From positions 124,001 through 188,000 of the forward strand of contig NZ_CP186276.1 of NCBI RefSeq assembly GCF_049331405.1: 64,000 bases of DNA. Direction: 5' to 3'. A program made the translations under genes and the position numbers. Every line of letters begins with the position of its first letter. Position 1 is the stretch's first letter. Under the pieces are notes generated by a model that had not been told where the DNA came from, did not search any database, and saw only the letters and a list, made by a program, of their open reading frames with translations. Shown piece after piece: positions 35,201-42,893 of this stretch. The DNA is from PoT sp049331405 (GTDB lineage: Bacteria > Planctomycetota > Planctomycetia > Isosphaerales > Isosphaeraceae).

Positions 35201-37375
35201 CTACGCCCGCTCGACCTCGGGCAGGCGGTCGCTGAACGATATCCGCGTCTCCTGGCGGCCGCCGTCGAAGTTGTAGGAGATGCCGATGATGTAGGGGTAC
35301 ATCGGGGCCTCGCCCTGGTTCGTCCCCAGGTTGGTCTGGAAGCTGGCACCACGCCCGTCGATGAGCTCGAGCCGGTCGCCGATGTCGTACGAGTTGGTGA
35401 GCCAGGGTATCGTCGCCGTGCCCGCCAGCGGCGGGAACTCGTGGGCGGCACGCAGGGCCTCCGCGTGGGCGTCCGCCTTCTTCGTGTCGTCCTGGGCTAC
35501 GACCGGCTTCTTCTTCTTGTTGTAGGGAGAGCTCTCGTCGACCGTGAGGAACTTGAAGTGATCCTTGCAGTCGATCCGACGCATCACCTTGAAGTCGGTC
35601 GGAGAGGCCTCACGCTTCTCCGCGTTGGAGATCATCATCAGATCCCCGGGTATCCGGGACACGAGCATCAAGTAGAACCGCTTCGTGTTCTGGTCGGAGC
35701 CGGACGGGTTCGACTGGCTCGTCACGCCACGCAGGGACGTGCCGCTGTTCTGGGCCGTGATGCCCGGGTCCGGCTTGCCGATGCTCCAGTCCTCGGGGTC
35801 GGCCGCCGTGCAGCGGATGCCGATCCGGTCGTCCATCAGCTTCCACCCGCCGTCGACCGTCTGCCAGGTCCCAGTCCCGTCCCAGACCGCCGGGCAGTCG
35901 CCCGCGTAGTCCCGCGAGACCATGAGGACCGCCTTGAGCGGCTGGCCGTCCGAGTCCTTCGAGATGAGCGTCCCCTCGGGCTTGCGGAGCCGGTGGACGT
36001 ACTGAGGCAGCTTCTTGCCGCTGCCGTCGCCCGCGTCCTCGGGCTCGCCCAGGACGTCGTCGAGGTCGAGTGCCGTCTTCGTCACCCAGGCGTTCGTGTC
36101 GTAGTCCCAGTGCCCGTCCCCGGCCTCGTCGCCGACGTAGTCGCGGTACTTCGCCCGGTCGTCGCCCGAGGCGTTCGTGAGGGCCGAGGAGAGGTACTTC
36201 TTGCGGTTGGCGTCCGACTCGTCCCCGGCCGCGATCTTGAACCCGGGGGCGAGCACGATCCCGCACTCGTACTCCTTGGGGTCGGTCTCGATGTAATACT
36301 CGTTGGCGACCTTGTTCAGGTCGCGGGACATGCTCAATTCCTGGACGTTGGACTTGCCGGGGTCGAGCACGACCGTGATGCCCGGCTTCTGGAGGTAGAG
36401 CTTCTTGGGTGCGACGGCGGCCGCCGCGTCCTTGCGGTAGATCTTCATCGTCGTCGCCGGGACGTTGTCCTCGCCCTGGGAGAGCTGCCAGCACATCGCG
36501 AAGTTGTGGTACTGGAGCTGGCTGTTGAGGGCGACTGGCCATGTCAGGTTGGTGGCGTCGAAGTCTCGGATCACGATCGGCTCGGCCGTGTACGTCGACG
36601 GCGTGGCCGGGTCGTAGAAGTTCCCCTTCTTCGGCTTCCTCGCCAGGAGCAGGCTGTCCAGGGCCCGGAAGTCCGGGTTCTTGACGAACTTCTGGTCGTT
36701 CCAGCAGGCGAGCAGGTAGCGGCTCATCGCCCCGAGCGTCCACTCGCCCCTCGGGTCCGGGGTGCGGTCGATGTACGGGTCCAGGAAGAGGGGGAACGAG
36801 TCCTTCTGGCCGTTGTTGATGTCCTTGCCGTTGGGCGTCCCGTTGGGCTTGCCGTCCGGGTTGAACCGGGTCGGCAGGTCCGTCTCGATCATATCCTTCT
36901 TGTCGGTCGAGTCCGGGTCCTCGGCGTTGCGGTAGACGGCACCGCCGATCGGATTGTCGAAGCATCGGATGGCCACCCCCGAAGCTATGAACGAGACAAT
37001 CTGAGAGTCCCGGTTTATGTCGATCTGGGGGATCTGTGCGAAGCCGTCGAAGATGATCCGGGGGAACCCGCTCGAGGTGTACCCGGCGACCACCAGCTCG
37101 TCGTCGTTCTGGATGACGTACGGCCCCTGGGCCAGGATCGGCCACACCTGCTGGAACTGCGTCGGGTACGGGCTGTTCGGGTTGCTGTCGTCGAAGAGGT
37201 ACTGGAACCTCGCCGTAGGAGGGTCAGGCCCCTCGTGGCGGTCGATCCCCAGGCAGACGATGTTGGGCAGGGCTATGAACTGGCCCGTGTCCCGGCCGTA
37301 GAGGAACACCACGATCGGCACCGCGTCGCCGTCGAGCGGCGTCGGGTACGGGTTGAACGTCGCGTTGGGTGGCAT
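35201..37375 (-). CDS. Probable baseplate/tail-hub protein
   Basis: 724 residues from the ATG at 37375, which overlaps the stop of the upstream gene (TAATG). The N-terminal 160 residues (VFLYGRDTGQFIALPNIVCL, FDGFAQIPQIDINRDSQIVSF) resemble the first domain of phage hub proteins. The C-terminus has the pattern typical of hub or late-control-D-like proteins (YDIGDRLELIDGRG, YPYIIGISYNFDGGRQETRI). The middle contains charged loops and a KKKKP segment. Its place between the tail genes and a fibre gene supports a baseplate role. Identification is by pattern, not by a firm family. Confidence 0.5.
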   Translation of the reverse strand: MPPNATFNPYPTPLDGDAVPIVVFLYGRDTGQFIALPNIVCLGIDRHEGPDPPTARFQYLFDDSNPNSPYPTQFQQVWPILAQGPYVIQNDDELVVAGYTSSGFPRIIFDGFAQIPQIDINRDSQIVSFIASGVAIRCFDNPIGGAVYRNAEDPDSTDKKDMIETDLPTRFNPDGKPNGTPNGKDINNGQKDSFPLFLDPYIDRTPDPRGEWTLGAMSRYLLACWNDQKFVKNPDFRALDSLLLARKPKKGNFYDPATPSTYTAEPIVIRDFDATNLTWPVALNSQLQYHNFAMCWQLSQGEDNVPATTMKIYRKDAAAAVAPKKLYLQKPGITVVLDPGKSNVQELSMSRDLNKVANEYYIETDPKEYECGIVLAPGFKIAAGDESDANRKKYLSSALTNASGDDRAKYRDYVGDEAGDGHWDYDTNAWVTKTALDLDDVLGEPEDAGDGSGKKLPQYVHRLRKPEGTLISKDSDGQPLKAVLMVSRDYAGDCPAVWDGTGTWQTVDGGWKLMDDRIGIRCTAADPEDWSIGKPDPGITAQNSGTSLRGVTSQSNPSGSDQNTKRFYLMLVSRIPGDLMMISNAEKREASPTDFKVMRRIDCKDHFKFLTVDESSPYNKKKKPVVAQDDTKKADAHAEALRAAHEFPPLAGTATIPWLTNSYDIGDRLELIDGRGASFQTNLGTNQGEAPMYPYIIGISYNFDGGRQETRISFSDRLPEVERA

Positions 37376-38202
37376 TAGAACCCCTGCCCCAGGATGATGC
37401 CCCGATAGTTGCCCGTGCCCCGCTTCTCGATGCGGAACACGTCCTCCTTGTTCGCCGCCGTCGTCAGCGTCGGCGCCGTGCCGCCAGGCCAGCGGATGCC
37501 CGGCCACCAAGTCACCGTCCGCGAGCCCGTCGCGTCCTGCTTGAGCGTGATCTCGATCGCCGAGCCCGCCGCGTCGTTGGCGATGGCCAGCGTCCGGTTG
37601 CCGCCGAGCGTGACCTGCTGGTCGGGCCCGAGCGTGGGGTCGAACGTGATCGTGGCCGCGTCCTCGAGCGTGACTGGGGCGAGGACCGGCAGGTCGGCGA
37701 ATCCGAGGGGGCGGAACGTCGGCGCGGCCGAGGCCCCGGAGCCGGGCCCCGCGAGGACGGCGTTGGCCGACTGATTGGCGTAGATGGGGAGCGTGGCACC
37801 CATCGACGACATGATCGCCCTGGAGTCCACGACCGACGTCACGGTGCCGGCGTCGGTCGTGACGACCGCGAGCCGGCAGATGGACGTATTGGCAGGGAAC
37901 CCGGTCGTGTTGGACGTGACCGAGCCCGTCTCATTGGCGTAGACGTAGTTGGTCGAGCTGGCCGCCATCGCCAGCGAGGACACCGCCGCGATCGAGCCGA
38001 CGGTACCGTCCTGCTTGCGGAACGTGCCCGCACTCACCTTCACGTTGAGCGAGGACGAGGGGACCTCCACCGCGACGACCGCGAGCGACCCGAGGGCCGA
38101 TCCGTCGACGATGTCCCAGTCCTCGTTGAGGTCGTCGTCCCAGCCACGCTGGTTGTTCGACGGCTTGCCCAGTCCGAGACGCGGCGTGTAGCTGGTCGTC
38201 AT
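37375..38202 (-). CDS. Tail fibre-type protein
   Basis: 275 residues. It begins TTSYTPRLGLGKPSNNQRGW and DDDLNEDWDIVD, the adaptor segment common at the start of phage tail-fibre proteins, and contains ANAVLAGPGSGASAAPTFRP followed by LGFADLP, a typical fibre hinge motif. The C-terminal part is beta-rich (NRTLAIANDAAGSAIEITLK, WWPGIRWPGG) and may form the tip. An AGGGA sequence precedes the start, 15 bases after palindrome copy 3. Confidence 0.75.
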   Translation of the reverse strand: MTTSYTPRLGLGKPSNNQRGWDDDLNEDWDIVDGSALGSLAVVAVEVPSSSLNVKVSAGTFRKQDGTVGSIAAVSSLAMAASSTNYVYANETGSVTSNTTGFPANTSICRLAVVTTDAGTVTSVVDSRAIMSSMGATLPIYANQSANAVLAGPGSGASAAPTFRPLGFADLPVLAPVTLEDAATITFDPTLGPDQQVTLGGNRTLAIANDAAGSAIEITLKQDATGSRTVTWWPGIRWPGGTAPTLTTAANKEDVFRIEKRGTGNYRGIILGQGF

Positions 38203-38217
38203 GATGTGTCCCTAGGC

Positions 38218-38241
38218 CAAGAGCGCCGATCGGCGCTCTTG
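38218..38241. repeat. Dispersed palindrome, copy 3
   Basis: Identical 24-bp palindrome, symmetric to 26 bp here. It is exactly two bases after the TGA of the gene ending at 38244 and 15 bases before the tail-fibre start codon at 38202. Confidence 0.95.
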
Positions 38242-38243
38242 GG

Positions 38244-38927
38244 TCAGCCCGGCGAGGCGAGCCAGTTGAGGGTGACCTTGTGCGTTGCCGGGTCGTACGC
38301 GTACGAGAGCCGCCTGCCCCGGGCGTCGGCGGCCGGCGGCCTGGGGGGTGCCGAAATGGTGACGCTCACCGTGCGGGGGCTCGAGAGCTCGTTGCCGGCC
38401 TGGTCGTAGGCGGCTACGGCGAATTGCCAGGTCCCGCTCGAGAGCTCGGGGGTCGTCCACGAGTAGAAGGCGGCCGACCGTCCGTAGCCGCCGTGCCCGT
38501 ATCCCCCCATGCCGTAGCCGTCGGTGACGAGGCCCCCGGGATAGGCCGGGATGTCGTCGAGGAGGGTCGAATAGTCGACGACGCCGCCCGGTGCCGCCGA
38601 GCCGTAGACGTGGAACCCGGCGATGTCGGAGGCGAGGTACGTCCCCCCCTCCCAGTCGAGGTCACGCGTGTTGGCGTCGAGGGCCGGCAGCGAGACCGAG
38701 AAGTCGGTCGCCGCCTCCTCGGTGCCGCAGGTGCCCACGCTGACGCGGACCTGCTTGCTCGGCCACGGGAGGTGCGTCGAGGCCTGCGGGCCCCACCACG
38801 CGAGGACGTTGTCGACGTAGACCTGATACACGCTGTCGGCCGGGAGCGTGCCGGTCCAGGAGACGAACAGCTCGGCACCGTCCCTGGAGAGGGACACGTC
38901 GCCGACGGTGGCTTGGCTGAAGCTCAT
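38244..38927 (-). CDS. Fibronectin-III/Ig-like virion protein
   Basis: 227 residues made of two beta-sandwich-like units: SRDGAELFVSWTGTLPADSVYQVYVDN (about 12-40) and a second unit from about 95 to 200 with GTWQFAVAAYDQAGNELSSP near its end. A glycine/tyrosine-rich loop (DGYGMGGYGHGGYGR) separates strands in the second unit. Such domains decorate phage tails and may bind host surface polysaccharides. The start lies only nine bases after palindrome copy 4 and has no clear Shine-Dalgarno sequence. Confidence 0.65.
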   Translation of the reverse strand: MSFSQATVGDVSLSRDGAELFVSWTGTLPADSVYQVYVDNVLAWWGPQASTHLPWPSKQVRVSVGTCGTEEAATDFSVSLPALDANTRDLDWEGGTYLASDIAGFHVYGSAAPGGVVDYSTLLDDIPAYPGGLVTDGYGMGGYGHGGYGRSAAFYSWTTPELSSGTWQFAVAAYDQAGNELSSPRTVSVTISAPPRPPAADARGRRLSYAYDPATHKVTLNWLASPG

Positions 38928-38936
38928 GGTTCAATC

Positions 38937-38960
38937 CAAGAGCGCCGATCGGCGCTCTTG
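38937..38960. repeat. Dispersed palindrome, copy 4
   Basis: Identical 24-bp palindrome, exactly two bases after the TGA of the gene ending at 38963, and only nine bases before the ATG at 38927, occupying the place of a normal ribosome-binding site. Confidence 0.95.
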
Positions 38961-38962
38961 CG

Positions 38963-39340
38963 TCAGGTGAGCCCGTTGAACATCGCCTTGTACGGGAGGT
39001 ACAGGCCGCGTTGGTCGTGGAGTATCTTCTCGCCCGGCTCGAGCTGGCGCAAGAGGACGTTGGCCCATGCCCTGCCCCGCGTGTCCACCATCGTGCGGGC
39101 GATGCCGTCGAGGTACGACAGGAAGTTGCCCTCGTAGGCGTTGAGCGTGTCGAGGTCCTCGGCGGCGAACAGGCCATCCACCAGGAACGTCCGGCCCCGG
39201 GTGCCGCCGTAGAGCGACTGGCTGCCCGAGATGCCGAAGAACTGGTTGAGCTGCTCGGCCGTCGGGTTGACGACCATCTTCATCTTCACGGCGTACCCGA
39301 ACATCGAGTCGCCGCCGTAGCTGGGCGGGAAGAATCCCAT
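38963..39340 (-). CDS. Small tail-region protein, unknown function
   Basis: 125 residues, aromatic-rich N-terminus (GFFPPSYGGDSMFGYAVKMK) and a helical C-terminal half (DTLNAYEGNFLSYLDGIART). It is three bases from the stop of the upstream morphogenesis gene. Position between a gpG-type protein and fibre proteins suggests a tail or baseplate component. No family recognised. Confidence 0.6.
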   Translation of the reverse strand: MGFFPPSYGGDSMFGYAVKMKMVVNPTAEQLNQFFGISGSQSLYGGTRGRTFLVDGLFAAEDLDTLNAYEGNFLSYLDGIARTMVDTRGRAWANVLLRQLEPGEKILHDQRGLYLPYKAMFNGLT

Positions 39341-39343
39341 GTC

Positions 39344-39859
39344 TCAGGCGTTCTTCAGGTGTTCGTCGAGGGCCTCGCCCGCGAGCTTCACGCACTCGTC
39401 CGCGATGTCCTCGTCCAGTTCGTAGAACGGCCGGTCCTTCGAGAAGAAGTAGGCCTTCTCGATGTCCGTGATCTCCTGGTCCGACTTCGTCAGCGGCACG
39501 CCAGTCGCCGCCCGCTGCGGGGCCTGGCCGATGCCGTACTGCATGACGACCTCGTCGGGAGAGACCTGCGGGACACCCAGGAGCGATTGCAGGCTCAACA
39601 TTTGCCCGGAGCGTAAGCCTGGCTGGTCCGTCTTGTAGCGACGCCGCTTGTAATCCGCGTACTTCGAGGCGTTCGCCGCCCACGTGCCCCCGTCGGCGGA
39701 CTTGGCGTCGGGCACAGACCGTTCCTGGATTCCCAGGGCGACGGCGTCCGCCATGTCCTTTCCGAGCGAGGCGTTCTGGCCGGGCATGGTGAAGTCGACC
39801 GTGGCCACGAGGTCACGCAGCCACTGGCCGATCTCGTCGATATTGGATGAGCTTGCCAT
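39344..39859 (-). CDS. Phage virion morphogenesis-type protein
   Basis: 171 residues from the ATG at 39859 (MASSSNIDEIGQWLRDLV). The central block GGTWAANASKYADYKRRRYK and LRSGQML resemble the phage virion-morphogenesis/tail-completion family, in which a W-x-x-(L/N)-x(4)-Y-x(3)-K motif precedes a R-x-G-x-(L/M) turn. The C-terminus (KDRPFYELDEDIADECVKLA) is acidic and helical. These proteins are usually needed for head or tail completion. Confidence 0.55.
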   Translation of the reverse strand: MASSSNIDEIGQWLRDLVATVDFTMPGQNASLGKDMADAVALGIQERSVPDAKSADGGTWAANASKYADYKRRRYKTDQPGLRSGQMLSLQSLLGVPQVSPDEVVMQYGIGQAPQRAATGVPLTKSDQEITDIEKAYFFSKDRPFYELDEDIADECVKLAGEALDEHLKNA

Positions 39860-39864
39860 AGGTG

Positions 39865-40293
39865 TCAGCCCAGGACGGCCACGTTTCCGAGGTCGATCAC
39901 GGTGAGGCGGATATCGAGCTCGTCGCAATACTCGTCGTCGGGGCTCACGGTGTAGAGCTTGCCGTCGATCTGGATGGCCACAGAGGGCCAGGCGTCGCAC
40001 CCGGCCGGGAGGTCGTCGAGGTCCCCTCCGACTTCGAGCACGCGGTTGATGGTCAGGATCAGGCGGGCCAGCTTGAGCTTGGCCTCCTCGATCTCCTCGG
40101 TCACGTCGCCCGCCAGGTGCTCCAGCGACCGCGACGTCTTGATGTCGTCCGCAGCCGAGGCCCTGTCGAGCAGGCGTCGCCGCCGCTCGAGTGCGTCCTG
40201 ATAGGCCGCCGCGTAGGCCCTCGCCACGATCTTGGGCGAAGTGAACCCCTGTGCAGACTTACGTTGCACGACAGACCGCTCTAAGATAGCCAA
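39865..40293 (-). CDS. Hypothetical phage protein, TTG start
   Basis: 142 residues if it starts at the TTG at 40293, which has AGGAG eight bases upstream; the longer frame to 40413 begins with an atypical arginine/serine-rich stretch that overlaps a hairpin. The N-terminal half is helical and basic (KIVARAYAAAYQDALERRRRL), the C-terminal half beta-rich and acidic (VAIQIDGKLYTVSPDDEYCD). Adjacent to the morphogenesis gene with a five-base gap. No family recognised. Confidence 0.55.
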   Translation of the reverse strand: MAILERSVVQRKSAQGFTSPKIVARAYAAAYQDALERRRRLLDRASAADDIKTSRSLEHLAGDVTEEIEEAKLKLARLILTINRVLEVGGDLDDLPAGCDAWPSVAIQIDGKLYTVSPDDEYCDELDIRLTVIDLGNVAVLG

Positions 40294-40331
40294 CGGAGTT
40301 GCTCCTGACCTGGAAATGCTCGAGGGCTCCC

Positions 40332-40360
40332 GGCTCGGGGTGTTACCAGCACCCCGAGCC
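40332..40360. terminator. GC-rich hairpin downstream of the BRO-N-like gene
   Basis: 11-bp perfect arms (GGCTCGGGGTG at 40332-40342 and its complement at 40350-40360) with a 7-nt loop, between the BRO-N-like gene and the next leftward gene. No T-tract follows. A likely transcription boundary for the regulatory gene. Confidence 0.5.
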
Positions 40361-40446
40361 ATCCTCGCCCATGTAATGTGTTCAACCGCCCGCCACCAGC
40401 CCTCTTTTGCCACTCCCGCGAAAAATCTTCAAACTCGCCACAATCA

Positions 40447-40785
40447 CTACATCGGTGCTTTGTAGATTTTCTCTTCAGCCCACTTCCAGAATTTCCGGGC
40501 CATCTCCGAGCGGCTCTTTCCTACCAACATATCTACCCCGCACCTGTTTACAAGTACAGTACGCCCACACTGTCTCCAGTTGGCTTTTCCGACCCCCTCT
40601 ATCCGGTAAGGCTTGCCGTTCTTGCGTCGGCCCGACTGCCCCTTGACGTGGTAGCTGTGCCCCGACAGCTCCAGCTCCCTGCAAACATCTTTACTGACGA
40701 GCCAGACGCCGGACTTGTACCGCTTGCCGTGTACGGTGAAGACGTCGTTGCTGAACTTCTCGAATGAGGTCGCCGAGGTGGGCAT
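40447..40785 (-). CDS. BRO-N-like antirepressor-type protein
   Basis: 112 residues; the ATG at 40785 has an AGGAG sequence. Pattern of the BRO N-terminal domain: GVWLVSKDVCRELELSGH (strand-helix), then VLVNRCGVDMLVGKSRSEMA and RKFWKWAEEKI, where the short helix and the F-x-x-W-x-x-E ending are characteristic. BRO-N proteins often act as phage antirepressors. The middle insertion GQSGRRKNGKPYRIEGVGKA is long and basic. It is divergent from a ribbon-helix-helix-like gene, consistent with a small regulatory switch. Confidence 0.6.
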   Translation of the reverse strand: MPTSATSFEKFSNDVFTVHGKRYKSGVWLVSKDVCRELELSGHSYHVKGQSGRRKNGKPYRIEGVGKANWRQCGRTVLVNRCGVDMLVGKSRSEMARKFWKWAEEKIYKAPM

Positions 40786-40885
40786 GATTGGGGTCTCCTG
40801 GATGAGGACTGCTTGCGTCCGACATCAGGATCATACGCCTAATGCACTGACGAAATCAAGTCGAAAGGCTGACATCTTGCGGGTA

Positions 40886-40914
40886 TTGACGATTTACTCT
40901 ATGTGCCTTATATT
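40886..40914 (+). promoter_or_regulatory. Strong sigma-70-type promoter of the small regulator gene
   Basis: TTGACG (40886-40891), a 17-base spacer and TATATT (40909-40914), among the best matches to the housekeeping consensus in the window. The expected transcript would start about 12 bases before the ATG at 40933, leaving room only for the GGAGGA ribosome-binding site. Confidence 0.75.
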
Positions 40915-40932
40915 TACGGCATGGGAGGAACT

Positions 40933-41127
40933 ATGAAATCTGACGATAAGCCCGCGAAGAGTAAGCCAAGTCCTGTTGGATTGACGATTCGCATGTCGCC
41001 TGAATACCGCGATTGGCTAGACCGTGCCTCGGGTTACTGCCGAATGAACGTGTCCACTTTCTTGGACTTTGCCGCAGAAGAGTTCGCGAAGAGCAAGGGC
41101 TTCGAGGAGCCGCCGCCGAAGCGGTAA
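40933..41127 (+). CDS. Small ribbon-helix-helix-like regulator candidate
   Basis: 64 residues from the ATG at 40933, which has GGAGGA upstream. A basic, disordered N-terminus (KSDDKPAKSKPS) leads into VGLTIRMSPEYRDWLDRASG and YCRMNVSTFLDFAAEEFAKS, the beta-helix-helix pattern of ribbon-helix-helix proteins. Divergent from the BRO-N-like gene, with a strong promoter; a plausible DNA-binding regulator of the element. Distinctly lower GC than the structural genes. Confidence 0.6.
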   Translation: MKSDDKPAKSKPSPVGLTIRMSPEYRDWLDRASGYCRMNVSTFLDFAAEEFAKSKGFEEPPPKR

Positions 41128-41210
41128 AGTAGTTTCCTGCTCAATCTGAATGCAATCAAGCATTAAATTTCAACTCTTCGAGAGTAGGACTGCTCTACTA
41201 GGGCAATCTC

Positions 41211-41234
41211 CAAGAGCGCCGATCGGCGCTCTTG
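41211..41234. repeat. Dispersed palindrome, copy 5
   Basis: Identical 24-bp palindrome in a plus-strand intergenic region, 83 bases after the regulator stop and 58 bases before the next start. The bases after it form part of a possible promoter for the following two-gene unit. Confidence 0.95.
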
Positions 41235-41260
41235 GATTTGGCGTCGGGATTGCGGATAAT
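41232..41260 (+). promoter_or_regulatory. Possible promoter abutting palindrome copy 5
   Basis: TTGGAT (41232-41237) and GATAAT (41255-41260) with a 17-base spacer. The TTG of the -35 belongs to the palindrome arm. The -10 is a 5/6 match; the -35 only 3/6. It would drive the membrane-protein pair starting at 41293. Confidence 0.45.
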
Positions 41261-41292
41261 TCGAACCTAAGATGGTTGAAGGGTGTAATTAG

Positions 41293-41601
41293 ATGGCGGA
41301 TGACAGAGATAAGGACTCTTACGTAGAGTTGGAGCGTCACAGGGAAAACGCGAAAACGATCAGGACCCTGATCATTGCCGCGATGGTCCTCGGCGGCATC
41401 TGGATGATTTCCGATGCGGTCGTCAAGGTTACGAAGAAGGAAAATGGCATATCAGATGTCCTGGTTGCCACACTCGGACCTGGCGGCATCGTGACCATCG
41501 TCGTAGGTAGCCTCGTGGCGTATTTCCTGAATGAACGCAGAAAGACCCGGAGCCAGCTTGCCGATGAACAGGGCATAGCCCCGCCGGAGGATGAAAAATG
41601 A
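41293..41601 (+). CDS. Two-helix membrane protein (accessory phage unit)
   Basis: 102 residues. A charged N-terminus (ADDRDKDSYVELERHRENAK) precedes helix 1 (TLIIAAMVLGGIWMISDAVV), a short loop, and helix 2 (GGIVTIVVGSLVAYFL) followed by a basic stop and an acidic tail. The stop overlaps the next start (ATGA). Its plus orientation inside the leftward tail genes and its own promoter-like sequence mark it as accessory cargo. A role in superinfection exclusion or membrane modification is possible but not shown. Confidence 0.65.
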   Translation: MADDRDKDSYVELERHRENAKTIRTLIIAAMVLGGIWMISDAVVKVTKKENGISDVLVATLGPGGIVTIVVGSLVAYFLNERRKTRSQLADEQGIAPPEDEK

Positions 41602-42095
41602 ACTCGACCTATTTCATGTTGGTCGCCGGATCGACGGTAGTCTCGCTCGCGGTGGCGTATGCGGGGTGGACCTACCTCCGCGTCATCATGATGAAAAATG
41701 ACATCCTGAAGACGAAGCTGGAACTCCTGAGGAAGGCCAAGAAATTGGGCCTGAAGGATGACCCGGCTCACATCGCGATGCAGACCAGCCTCGACACCAT
41801 GTACGAGCACGTTGACCTCTTCGGAACCCAGCTGCTGTTCTACGGGATCGCGAGGAAGGAAAGCGGAAAGTCGCCAATCTTGATTGAATCGATCGACAAC
41901 GAATTCAACAAGTATCTCGACTACGTCCGGATGTACACTGGCAACAGGATCGTCAGGTACATCCTCTTCCAGACGATCAGCGGTCTCATCCTGTACTCGA
42001 TGGCGGCGACCATGCCCCTGAGGATGAAGCTCAACCTCGTGCAGAAGTCCTTGGGTTTCATGGACTCCTTCACCGATCGCCTGGCCCACTGCTGA
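41598..42095 (+). CDS. Membrane protein partner of the preceding gene
   Basis: 165 residues. An N-terminal helix (FMLVAGSTVVSLAVAYAGW) is followed by a charged helical region (about 32-120: KTKLELLRKAKKLGLKDDPA, then YEHVDLFGTQLLFYGIARKE) and a second hydrophobic segment near 127-145 (RYILFQTISGLILYSM). Overlap with the previous gene implies coordinated translation and perhaps a complex. Palindrome copy 6 follows 41 bases after the stop. Family not recognised. Confidence 0.65.
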   Translation: MNSTYFMLVAGSTVVSLAVAYAGWTYLRVIMMKNDILKTKLELLRKAKKLGLKDDPAHIAMQTSLDTMYEHVDLFGTQLLFYGIARKESGKSPILIESIDNEFNKYLDYVRMYTGNRIVRYILFQTISGLILYSMAATMPLRMKLNLVQKSLGFMDSFTDRLAHC

Positions 42096-42136
42096 GGCTT
42101 TCCGGGAAGAGAAAAGTAGAGCAATCTGTTGACCCG

Positions 42137-42160
42137 CAAGAGCGCCGATCGGCGCTCTTG
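42137..42160. repeat. Dispersed palindrome, copy 6
   Basis: Identical 24-bp palindrome between two plus-strand units; 41 bases after the stop at 42095 and followed five bases later by the -35 element of the next promoter. Confidence 0.95.
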
Positions 42161-42164
42161 CTCA

Positions 42165-42193
42165 TTGATGGCCCCCGCCATCGCCGCTACAAT
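42165..42193 (+). promoter_or_regulatory. Promoter directly after palindrome copy 6
   Basis: TTGATG (42165-42170), 17-base spacer, TACAAT (42188-42193). The expected start near 42200 is just ahead of a GGGGAGAGGCGGG ribosome-binding region and the ATG at 42222. Confidence 0.6.
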
Positions 42194-42221
42194 CTCGCCT
42201 TTGCTCGCGGGGAGAGGCGGG

Positions 42222-42893
42222 ATGAAGAGCATATGCCCATTCTGTCGCAAGACATACATTAAGGCTGATTTTAAAAGAGTCGATTGCCCCAATTGTAAAC
42301 ATAAAGGACTTGGCGGTTTGCTCGGCAAGCCAGGGACGACCTGGCTGAATGAGACGGGCAAGATCCAGTATCAGATGGTCGTCGATTTTTCTATCGAGTC
42401 AGGCGCTTGCATGCCTACGGCAAGTTGCATCGGCTCGTTCTGGCCGATCCCCATTTGCTCCGGATGCACCTGCCTCAATCACCCCATCATGCCTGGCGAG
42501 CGATCGCTTCCCTTTCTCGACTTTCAAGCCGAATTCGCCAAGCTCGATTTCGATCGCCAGTGCGAGGCCATCGGGAGGCTGAACGCTCTGGCTTTGAAGT
42601 CTGGGCTCTTCTCGTGGGGCGATCTAAGCAGAACCTATCGAGTTTGCGACTTCGAGGGAATTATGGATGCCAAGCGGTTGACCATCGAACAGATGGTCGC
42701 CGCAGGGATACCCGAGGCTGATGCGAACGCGGCATGGAAGAAGGTATATACCCCTCAGCGACGGAAGGCGGACGCCGATCGCCAAAAGATCATGAGGAAA
42801 CTCATGGCTAAAGGCTTGTCGCGAGAAGACATCAAGAAAATGATCAGCATCGAGATCGTAAAACGGATCAAACCGGGAGATTCTAAGTCATGA
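42222..42893 (+). CDS. Accessory paralogue of the head-morphogenesis N-terminal domain
   Basis: 223 residues. A zinc-ribbon-like start (CPFC...CPNC, residues 5-27) leads into a domain homologous to residues 10-190 of the phage head-morphogenesis/protease protein (gene 53364-55055): both share NETGKI(L/Q)YQ, IGSFWPIP, a Cys-rich turn, PIMPGE and a helical segment with (L/T)(S/T)xEQM. The C-terminal linker and metallopeptidase of that protein are absent. The gene lies in a plus-strand accessory unit with its own promoter. It might interfere with capsid assembly of related phages; this is inference. Confidence 0.75.
   Translation: MKSICPFCRKTYIKADFKRVDCPNCKHKGLGGLLGKPGTTWLNETGKIQYQMVVDFSIESGACMPTASCIGSFWPIPICSGCTCLNHPIMPGERSLPFLDFQAEFAKLDFDRQCEAIGRLNALALKSGLFSWGDLSRTYRVCDFEGIMDAKRLTIEQMVAAGIPEADANAAWKKVYTPQRRKADADRQKIMRKLMAKGLSREDIKKMISIEIVKRIKPGDSKS

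Noticed and set aside
35168..37378. 736-residue open frame on the plus strand
   Set aside because: It is fully antisense to the baseplate gene, arginine/valine-rich and lacks any domain pattern; a GC-driven shadow.
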